Both the position numbers and the translations under genes were made by a program. A DNA stretch of 64,000 nucleotides, taken from the NCBI GenBank assembly GCA_963691715.1, contig OY829281.1:1736001-1800000 (forward strand), written 5' to 3'. Every line of letters starts with the position of its first letter. Positions within the stretch are counted from its first letter, which is position 1. Positions 58,229 through 64,000 of this stretch are shown one piece after another. The DNA is from HXMU1420-13 sp963691715 (GTDB lineage: Bacteria > Bacteroidota > Rhodothermia > Balneolales > Balneolaceae). The notes below the pieces were generated by a model. That model was not told the origin of the DNA. It saw only the letters and a program-made list of their open reading frames with translations, and ran no database searches.

Positions 58229-58498
58229 TTACCAGCTTGCTTTTCTTACGCCAGGAATTTTACCATCCAAGGCTAATTCACGGAATTTAATACGAGATAC
58301 TCCATATTTACCAATATAACCTCTACCGCGACCAGTTAAACTACATCTGTTTCTGACTCGAGTAGGGCTCGCATTTCTAGGTAATTTTTGTAGTGCTTCA
58401 TAATCACCAGCCTCTTTTAGGGCTGCGCGTTTTTCTGCGTACTTTTCTACCGTTTTTTTTCTTTTGTCGTTTCGTGCTATCCAGGATTTCTTAGCCAT
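58229..58498 (-). CDS. rpsN: 30S ribosomal protein S14, zinc-free form
   Basis: The 89-residue protein has LQKLPRNASPTRVRNRCSL and TGRGRGYIGKYGVSRIKFRE. It is the long C-minus S14 type: the CxxC pairs of the short zinc form are absent. Position after rplE matches the spc operon. Confidence 0.97.
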   Translation of the reverse strand: MAKKSWIARNDKRKKTVEKYAEKRAALKEAGDYEALQKLPRNASPTRVRNRCSLTGRGRGYIGKYGVSRIKFRELALDGKIPGVRKASW

Positions 58499-58507
58499 GA
58501 TATGCTT

Positions 58508-59059
58508 CTATTTTCTTCGTTTAAAGGGCATTCCGAAGTGCTTTAGCAATGCTAAGGCTTCTTCATCAGTTTTTGCACTGGTAACGAACGTTATATCCAT
58601 ACCATGCATCTTCGTAACTTTATCTGTATCTATTTCTGGGAATATTGTATGCTCTTTTACTCCCATAGTATAATTACCTCTTCCATCAAAACTTTTGTCA
58701 GGAATTCCCTGAAAGTCTCGAGTTCTTGGTAGTGCTAGGTTAATTAATCGGTCAAGAAATTCAAACATAATTCTACCTCTGAGAGTAACCTTGCAGCCTA
58801 TGGGCATTCCTTCTCTTAATTTAAAATTAGAGATAGATTTCTTAGCTTTAGTAGTTACAGGTTGTTGTCCAGTAATTTGAGCAACGTTTTGCACTATAGT
58901 ATCTAATGCTTTTTTATCCTGAATTGCATCGCCAACTCCAACATTAATAACGACTTTTTCTAACTTTGGAATTTCCATTACATTAGAATAACTGAATTCT
59001 TCCTTCAGTTTTGGAGCAATTTCCTTGTTATAGATAGTGTGTAGTCTTGCTTCTGCCAT
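58508..59059 (-). CDS. rplE: 50S ribosomal protein L5
   Basis: The 183-residue protein has KLEKVVINVGVGDAIQDKKA, ISNFKLREGMPIGCKVTLRG and the tail EEALALLKHFGMPFKR. L5 contacts 5S rRNA and P-site tRNA. It follows rplX by 13 bp. Confidence 0.98.
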   Translation of the reverse strand: MAEARLHTIYNKEIAPKLKEEFSYSNVMEIPKLEKVVINVGVGDAIQDKKALDTIVQNVAQITGQQPVTTKAKKSISNFKLREGMPIGCKVTLRGRIMFEFLDRLINLALPRTRDFQGIPDKSFDGRGNYTMGVKEHTIFPEIDTDKVTKMHGMDITFVTSAKTDEEALALLKHFGMPFKRRK

Positions 59060-59072
59060 TTTATTTCACAAC

Positions 59073-59456
59073 CTATTTGTCTATTAGTTCTTGAGTACCA
59101 TTTTTCGCATATCGTACCCAGCGTGACTTTCCGTTTTCTTCGATTTTTTTTCGTCCAATTCGAGTTGGTTCACCTGTAGATGGGTCTACAACCATTACAT
59201 TTGATATATGAATTGGGGCTTCCTTATGAACACGACCACCTTGTTGATTCTCTTGTGAAGGCTTTTCATGATGTGTTCTAATATTTACGCCTTCAACTAA
59301 AACACGATCTTGTTTAGGGAATACCATTAATACTCTAGACTGATATCCTTTTTCTCTAGATGTCTGACCTTTAGAGCTTGTGATAGCTTTTGTTAAGGCT
59401 ACAGTATCGCCTTTTTTGACATGTAATTTATTTTGTTTATTAAATTTACGTGGCAT
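59073..59456 (-). CDS. rplX: 50S ribosomal protein L24
   Basis: The 127-residue protein has a KOW motif (LHVKKGDTVALTKAITSSKG, then VEGVNIRTHHEKP) and the Gly-Gly-Arg insertion QQGGRVHKEAPIHISNVM. The extra C-terminal basic stretch is somewhat longer than in E. coli. It initiates 50S assembly near the exit tunnel. Confidence 0.97.
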   Translation of the reverse strand: MPRKFNKQNKLHVKKGDTVALTKAITSSKGQTSREKGYQSRVLMVFPKQDRVLVEGVNIRTHHEKPSQENQQGGRVHKEAPIHISNVMVVDPSTGEPTRIGRKKIEENGKSRWVRYAKNGTQELIDK

Positions 59457-59469
59457 GACTCAATTCCTT

Positions 59470-59838
59470 TTAAAGTACTTCAGGTGCTAGTGATACTATT
59501 TTCATGTAGCTTTTCTCACGAAGCTCGCGTGCTACAGGTCCGAAAATTCGTGTACCTACGGGCTCACTATCTTTATTGATTACTACCGCAGCGTTTTCAT
59601 CAAAGCGTATATAACTACCATCACGTCTACGATATTCTTTTTTTGTTCTTACGATAACAGCTTTAACAACATCACCTTTTTTAACATTTCCACCAGGGAT
59701 CGCCGCTTTCACTGAAGCCGATATAATATCCCCAACTCGTGCGTATCTACGACGGGAATCTCCCAGTACTTTGATACACATAATTTTTTTTGCTCCGCTG
59801 TTGTCTGCTGTATTTAATATAGTTTGTGTTTGAACCAT
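59470..59838 (-). CDS. rplN: 50S ribosomal protein L14
   Basis: This 122-residue protein starts VQTQTILNTADNSGAKKIMC and has RRRDGSYIRFDENAAVVI and GTRIFGPVARELREK, all highly conserved. It lies between rpsQ and rplX. Confidence 0.98.
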   Translation of the reverse strand: MVQTQTILNTADNSGAKKIMCIKVLGDSRRRYARVGDIISASVKAAIPGGNVKKGDVVKAVIVRTKKEYRRRDGSYIRFDENAAVVINKDSEPVGTRIFGPVARELREKSYMKIVSLAPEVL

Positions 59839-59856
59839 CGTATTAACCTAAATTAA

Positions 59857-60132
59857 TTATTTAGCCCTCTCTACGATTTCGACAAGTCGCCAAGTCTTTC
59901 TCTTAGATAATGGACGAATAGACATAATGCGCACTATGTCGCCTTCATTGGCATCATTCTTTTCGTCATGAGCCATCAATTTGGTAGTTTTAGTAATAAA
60001 CTTACCATAAATGGGATGCTTAACTTGACGATCAACTGCAACAGAAATACTTTTCTCCATTTTGTTGCTTACAACGCGTCCAACTCTTTCCCGTCGCGCT
60101 GCTCTTTCTTTATTTTGTGTATTTTCAGCCAT
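59857..60132 (-). CDS. rpsQ: 30S ribosomal protein S17
   Basis: The 91-residue OB-fold protein has RVGRVVSNKMEKSISVAVDR, VKHPIYGKFITKTTKL and RPLSKRKTWRLVEIVE. The first ten residues are a short lineage-specific extension. It is separated from rpmC by 4 bp. Confidence 0.98.
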   Translation of the reverse strand: MAENTQNKERAARRERVGRVVSNKMEKSISVAVDRQVKHPIYGKFITKTTKLMAHDEKNDANEGDIVRIMSIRPLSKRKTWRLVEIVERAK

Positions 60133-60136
60133 AATA

Positions 60137-60337
60137 TTATTGCTCAGCGCTATTTTTCTCGTTTAGAATTGTTTTTAAACGAGCTATGCCTCTTCTATAT
60201 GATTTTATTCTAGCTGGATTTTCTAATTGTCCAGTAACGGATTTTGTAAATCTCATATTTTGAAGTGCAGATTGCTCATCCTTCAGCCTTGCTTCAAGTT
60301 CTGCGATACTTAGATCTCTTAGTTCGTGTGCTTTCAT
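60137..60337 (-). CDS. rpmC: 50S ribosomal protein L29
   Basis: The 66-residue helical protein has ELRDLSIAELEARLKDEQSA and the LENPARIKSYRRGIARLKTI core. It sits near the peptide exit tunnel. It lies between rplP and rpsQ. Confidence 0.97.
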   Translation of the reverse strand: MKAHELRDLSIAELEARLKDEQSALQNMRFTKSVTGQLENPARIKSYRRGIARLKTILNEKNSAEQ

Positions 60338-60347
60338 ACTGTGTAAT

Positions 60348-60767
60348 TTACCCGTTTATGTCGCGGCGAACCACAAACTTTGTTTTAATTGGAAGTTTAT
60401 GAGAAGCACGTTTCATAGCTTCTTTTGCACGTGATTCTGATACTCCAGCAATTTCGAAAAGAATTCTTCCTGGCTTTACAACCGCTACCCAGTGATCAAG
60501 AGCACCTTTACCCTTACCCATTCTGGTTTCAGCAGGTTTACTTGTCATTGGTCTATCAGGAAAAATTCTTATAAATGTCTGCCCTTCTCTTTGAAGCGCT
60601 CGTGAAATTGCAATACGGCAAGCTTCAATTTGTCGAGACGTAATAAATTTTGGCTCAAGAGCTTTTAAACCGAAATCACCAAAATTTAATTGATGTCCTC
60701 TTTGAGCGTTCCCTTTAAGTTTGTCACGATGAACTCGACGTCTTTTTATTCGTTTTGGCTCTAACAT
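60348..60767 (-). CDS. rplP: 50S ribosomal protein L16
   Basis: The 139-residue protein has KRIKRRRVHRDKLKGNAQRG, ALQREGQTFIRIFPD and GKGKGALDHWVAVVKPGRIL, and contacts A-site tRNA. It follows rpsC by 14 bp. Confidence 0.98.
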   Translation of the reverse strand: MLEPKRIKRRRVHRDKLKGNAQRGHQLNFGDFGLKALEPKFITSRQIEACRIAISRALQREGQTFIRIFPDRPMTSKPAETRMGKGKGALDHWVAVVKPGRILFEIAGVSESRAKEAMKRASHKLPIKTKFVVRRDING

Positions 60768-60781
60768 TATAAACTACCTGC

Positions 60782-61543
60782 TCACTTATTCTGGTTATTA
60801 GACCTATTTCTATTTCTGTTGTTTCTTCTTCGTGGTCTACGATCTTTTTTCTCGTTTCGTCTACCGCGAGAGGATTCCGCTTCTTTAGTTGTTTTGGCAC
60901 CAGGTGTTAAATCTACATCACCAATTATTTCGCCTTTGAAAATCCATACACTAACACCTATAGCACCATAAATTGTATTAGAAGTAGAAGTTGAAAAATC
61001 AATATCTGCTCTTAATGTATGGAGGGGAATTTGACCTTCTTTGTATTGTTCAGTACGCGCCATCTCTGCACCGCCAAGTCTACCTGAACACTTAACTTTA
61101 ATACCTTTAGCTCCCATTCTAATTGCAGACGCAATAGCAGTTTTCATTGCTCTTCTGAAGGAAACTCGTGCTTGTAATTGTTGAGCTATGTTTTGAGCAA
61201 CCAAAGAAGCATCTAACTCAGGTCTCTTAATTTCACTTACATTTATTTGAACTTCTTTATTAGTAATCTTTTTTAACTCTTCTCGAAGAAGTTCTATTTG
61301 TTCTCCGCCTTTACCAATTATAACGCCAGGACGACTCGTTCTTAATGTAAGTAGAATTCTTTTTGGTGTACGTTCAATAATTACACTGGATAAACCACCA
61401 TTTCGAAGGCGCGCTTGAAGATATTCTCTAAGTTTAGTGTCTTCCAGCACTAGCGCTGGTTGATTGTCTTCAGAATACCAGTTCGAATCCCATCCGCGAA
61501 TGATGCCTAATCTAAAACCAATTGGATTTGTCTTTTGTCCCAA
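60782..61543 (-). CDS. rpsC: 30S ribosomal protein S3 with basic C-terminal tail
   Basis: The 253-residue protein has a KH domain (RPGVIIGKGGEQIELLREEL) and the C-terminal KCSGRLGGAEMARTEQYKEG. The last 30 residues are an Arg/Asn-rich tail (RRNEKKDRRPRRRNNRNRN), longer than in E. coli. S3 forms part of the mRNA entry channel. Confidence 0.97.
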   Translation of the reverse strand: MGQKTNPIGFRLGIIRGWDSNWYSEDNQPALVLEDTKLREYLQARLRNGGLSSVIIERTPKRILLTLRTSRPGVIIGKGGEQIELLREELKKITNKEVQINVSEIKRPELDASLVAQNIAQQLQARVSFRRAMKTAIASAIRMGAKGIKVKCSGRLGGAEMARTEQYKEGQIPLHTLRADIDFSTSTSNTIYGAIGVSVWIFKGEIIGDVDLTPGAKTTKEAESSRGRRNEKKDRRPRRRNNRNRNRSNNQNK

Positions 61544-61555
61544 GGTATGCCTCGT

Positions 61556-61933
61556 TTATTCGTTTACTAATTCTTCTTCACGTTTTGCCACCACTACAGT
61601 GATATGGCAAGAACGTTTGTTGATCCGGTGTGCACGACCTTGAGGAGCCGGCTGTATTCTTTTAAGAGTTACACCTTCATCAACAAAGATTGTTTTAATT
61701 ATTAAGTCTTCATCTTCAAAGCGTTCATCTTGAAATTTATCTCGTAAATTTGCTGCTGCAGACTTAATTACTTTAGCTACATCAGTTGCAGAACCTTTAT
61801 TTGTGAATTCTAATCTTTTTAATGCTTTGTTTAGCTGAGAACCTCTAACTGCATCAGCAACTAATCTAACTTTTCGTGGTGCACGTCTTAAATGTCGTTG
61901 TACGGCGCGTGCCTCAAAAACTGGAGTATCCAT
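61556..61933 (-). CDS. rplV: 50S ribosomal protein L22
   Basis: The 125-residue protein has HLRRAPRKVRLVADAVRGSQ and the tunnel loop RIQPAPQGRAHRINKRSCHI, and lines the exit tunnel. It overlaps no neighbour; rpsS ends 3 bp upstream. Confidence 0.97.
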   Translation of the reverse strand: MDTPVFEARAVQRHLRRAPRKVRLVADAVRGSQLNKALKRLEFTNKGSATDVAKVIKSAAANLRDKFQDERFEDEDLIIKTIFVDEGVTLKRIQPAPQGRAHRINKRSCHITVVVAKREEELVNE

Positions 61934-61936
61934 AGC

Positions 61937-62206
61937 TTATTTTCCTTTTTTCATTGGGTGACCACGGAAAGTTCTGGTCGGTGAGAATTCACCAAGTTTG
62001 TGCCCAACCATATTTTCTGTTATGAATACAGGTATAAATTGCTTGCCATTATGAACTGCAATTGTTAATCCTATAAAATCAGGAGTAATTAATGAGCTTC
62101 TAGACCAAGTTTTGATCACTTTTTTGCTACCACTTTCCTGAGCAGCATCAATCTTGCGCTGAAGCTTGTAATGTATAAATGGGCCTTTTTTTAATGAACG
62201 TGGCAT
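61937..62206 (-). CDS. rpsS: 30S ribosomal protein S19
   Basis: The 89-residue protein has PRSLKKGPFIHYKLQRKIDA, IKTWSRSSLITPDFIGLTIA and KLGEFSPTRTFRGHP, all conserved. It lies on the 30S head and follows rplB by 11 bp. Confidence 0.98.
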   Translation of the reverse strand: MPRSLKKGPFIHYKLQRKIDAAQESGSKKVIKTWSRSSLITPDFIGLTIAVHNGKQFIPVFITENMVGHKLGEFSPTRTFRGHPMKKGK

Positions 62207-62217
62207 ATTTTATATAC

Positions 62218-63048
62218 TTATTTCTTAGCTTTTCTTCTTCTGATTATATATTTGTTAGACAGCTTTTTTCTATCTCGTGTCTTTTTTCCTTTAGCCATTT
62301 GTCCCCAAGGTGAACGTGGATGACCTCCTGAAGATTTACCTTCACCACCACCCATTGGGTGATCAACTGGGTTCATTGCAACCCCTCTTGTTTGAGGGCG
62401 TCGACCCAACCATCTACTTCTACCAGCTTTACCAATAGTAGTATTCATATGATCTGGATTACTCGTAGAGCCTACTGTAGCCATGCATGTTCCAAGGATA
62501 AGTCGAACTTCTCCAGAAGGTAACTTTACACTAACATATTTATCTTGTTTTCCAAGAAGCTGTGCTCCTGTACCTGCACTTCTACAAATCACCGCACCCT
62601 TTCCTGGGGCAAGCTCAATGGCATGAATAAATGTACCAGGAGGCATATTTCTTAGTTGCAGTGCGTTTCCTAAATCAGGCGATACCTTTTCTCCAGAAAT
62701 AATAGAATCACCAACTTTTAAACCGTTAGGCGCGATTATATATCTCTTTTCACCATCTGCATAAGCTAAAAGAGCGATTCTAGCTGTTCTATTGGGATCA
62801 TATTCAATCGTTTTAACCGTTGATGGGATGTCAAATTTATTACGTTTAAAATCAATGATCCTGTAGCGTCTTTTGTGCCCACCACCACGATGACGTGAAG
62901 TTTTACGACCATGATGGTTTCTACCACCAGATTTATGAATACCTTCAACTAAGGATTTTTCAGGAACATTAGTAGTAACATCATCAAACACTGGTGCTAT
63001 ACGATGTCTGGTTCCTGGAGTTGTTGGTTTTAATTTCCTTGTAGCCAT
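62218..63048 (-). CDS. rplB: 50S ribosomal protein L2
   Basis: The 276-residue protein has the GRNHHGRKTSRHRGGGHKRR RNA-binding segment and NPVDHPMGGGEGKSSGG with the conserved His near the peptidyl transferase centre. AGGAGA stands 5 bases before the ATG. It follows rplW by 9 bp. Confidence 0.98.
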   Translation of the reverse strand: MATRKLKPTTPGTRHRIAPVFDDVTTNVPEKSLVEGIHKSGGRNHHGRKTSRHRGGGHKRRYRIIDFKRNKFDIPSTVKTIEYDPNRTARIALLAYADGEKRYIIAPNGLKVGDSIISGEKVSPDLGNALQLRNMPPGTFIHAIELAPGKGAVICRSAGTGAQLLGKQDKYVSVKLPSGEVRLILGTCMATVGSTSNPDHMNTTIGKAGRSRWLGRRPQTRGVAMNPVDHPMGGGEGKSSGGHPRSPWGQMAKGKKTRDRKKLSNKYIIRRRKAKK

Positions 63049-63057
63049 TATTATCTC

Positions 63058-63348
63058 CTAAATTTCACTAAAGAAATCTATTTCTCCTTCTTTCAGGGTT
63101 ATAATTGCTTTTTTCCATGTGCTTGTCCTACCAGCTTGAAACCCACTGCGCGTAAATCTACCCTTTGGTTTAGAAGGCATAATTAAAGTGTTAACTTTTG
63201 AAACCTTAACTCCTGGATAGTGTGCCTCTACAGCACTTTTGATCTCTGGTTTTGATGCGCTTTTAATCACCTCAAAAGTAACTTTACCTTCTTGTTCTTG
63301 TAAACGACTTAATTTCTCAGTAATCAATGGGCGAATTAGTACACTCAT
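63058..63348 (-). CDS. rplW: 50S ribosomal protein L23
   Basis: The 96-residue protein has VLIRPLITEKLSRLQEQ and VNTLIMPSKPKGRFTRSGFQ, and forms the docking site of trigger factor and SRP. A strong Shine-Dalgarno sequence (AGGAGGT at 63355-63361) lies inside the end of rplD, whose stop overlaps the rplW start by 4 bases. Confidence 0.98.
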   Translation of the reverse strand: MSVLIRPLITEKLSRLQEQEGKVTFEVIKSASKPEIKSAVEAHYPGVKVSKVNTLIMPSKPKGRFTRSGFQAGRTSTWKKAIITLKEGEIDFFSEI

Positions 63349-63995
63349 GCTTGTACCTCCTCTGTGTTAGGAATAATAGAATTTTCTAAAACTTCTAAAG
63401 CACTTTTCTGAATAATAATAGTGTCAACATGTAACATTTGATAAGTATTTGGCTTATTGCCCTCAAGTACATGTACGCCTGGAATGTTGCTTGCTGATTT
63501 TACTATCGTATGGTCAGTATTTGCTGTCAAAATTAATACCTTGTTGTTACTCAAACCTAAAGCTTCTAGCATTGATACTACTTGTTTAGTTTTGGGTGAT
63601 TCAAAAGTAAAATCTTCAATTATCGTTACAGAATTTTCGGATGCTTTTACTGATAAAGCAGATTTTCTTGCTAATTGAATTACTTTCTTGTTCAGTTTAA
63701 AACTGTAATCTCTTGGTTTAGGTCCAAAAACAGTACCGCCTTTTCTTAATAGAGGTGACTTTATATTTCCTCTACGGGCGTTACCAGTACCTTTTTGTTT
63801 GTACAATTTCTTAGTACTACCTGCAATTTCTGATCGCTCTTTAGTTTTTGCCGTTCCCTGGCGTTTATTCGCTAAATGCCTTCTTATATCTTCATATAAA
63901 GCAACCTCATTTGGCTCAATGGAGAAGATAGCATCGTTTAATACTGCTTCATTTCCAGATTTTGATCCGTCTATTTTATAGATATCAAGCTTCAT
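63345..63995 (-). CDS. rplD: 50S ribosomal protein L4
   Basis: The 216-residue protein has HLANKRQGTAKTKERSEIAG, KQKGTGNARRGNIKSPLLRKG (shown to 20 residues only as KQKGTGNARRGN) and PKPRDYSFKLNKK. The loop reaches the exit tunnel. The gene is complete: its ATG is at 63995, five bases from the window edge. The upstream genes (rplC, rpsJ) would lie outside. Confidence 0.97.
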   Translation of the reverse strand: MKLDIYKIDGSKSGNEAVLNDAIFSIEPNEVALYEDIRRHLANKRQGTAKTKERSEIAGSTKKLYKQKGTGNARRGNIKSPLLRKGGTVFGPKPRDYSFKLNKKVIQLARKSALSVKASENSVTIIEDFTFESPKTKQVVSMLEALGLSNNKVLILTANTDHTIVKSASNIPGVHVLEGNKPNTYQMLHVDTIIIQKSALEVLENSIIPNTEEVQA

Positions 63996-64000
63996 TTTAT

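Overview
The window looks like chromosomal DNA from a low-GC, marine-type member of the Bacteroidota in the broad sense, most likely the Balneola/Rhodothermia side. The evidence is mixed. The 16S-23S-5S operon is present. There is a type IX secretion (T9SS) locus with PorU, PorV and secreted proteins carrying C-terminal sorting domains. Several strong promoters have the Bacteroidota form (TTG, about 20 nt, then TAnnTTnG) rather than a sigma70 form. The genus call is an inference; the 16S gene at 48649-50186 would settle it.

Layout. The left edge (1-156, minus) holds the start of a ribbon-helix-helix antitoxin gene. Positions 286-2737 encode two acyl-CoA dehydrogenases, the second of glutaryl-CoA dehydrogenase type. 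A 675-base gene-free stretch with an orphan terminator follows. Positions 3413-16683 are mixed housekeeping genes: a secreted hydrolase, a DUF1080 protein, a HEAT-cyclophilin lipoprotein, LexA, L21-L27, a FAH-family hydrolase, an M23 peptidase, RidA, two tandem TPR lipoproteins, a cystathionine gamma-synthase-like enzyme and a thiolase. Positions 16897-29525 form a tight cluster of secretion and envelope genes: porU, porV, an M6-like protein with a degenerate active site, a peptidase/beta-propeller/barrel protein and a DUF5683-like protein. It runs on into a PASTA protein, rpe, phoH, an MBL hydrolase and purine nucleoside phosphorylase (to 33683).

An intact 735-bp IS1595-type element (35057-35791), with perfect 18-bp ends and an 8-bp target duplication, sits 14 bp upstream of the start codon of an M24 peptidase gene; part of that gap is the duplicated target. 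From 35980 to 44790 come an enoyl-CoA hydratase, a histidine kinase with an eroded ATPase domain, HisC, an SDR, an SGNH hydrolase, a frameshifted sirtuin and a third acyl-CoA dehydrogenase.

The right part is all on the minus strand. The rRNA operon (16S, tRNA-Ile, tRNA-Ala, 23S, 5S) has a recognisable promoter, terminator and both long-range pre-rRNA processing stems. The S10-spc-alpha ribosomal protein operon runs from rplD (window edge) to rplQ, includes secY, map, infA, rpmJ and rpoA, and lacks rpmD.

I saw no CRISPR array, prophage or large defence or biosynthetic island. The most unusual items are the T9SS-linked cluster with a pseudo-peptidase, a repeated 17-bp motif around lexA, a terminator-like hairpin inside a lipoprotein signal peptide, an in-frame stop in the phoH leader, the IS at the M24 gene, and the sirtuin frameshift.
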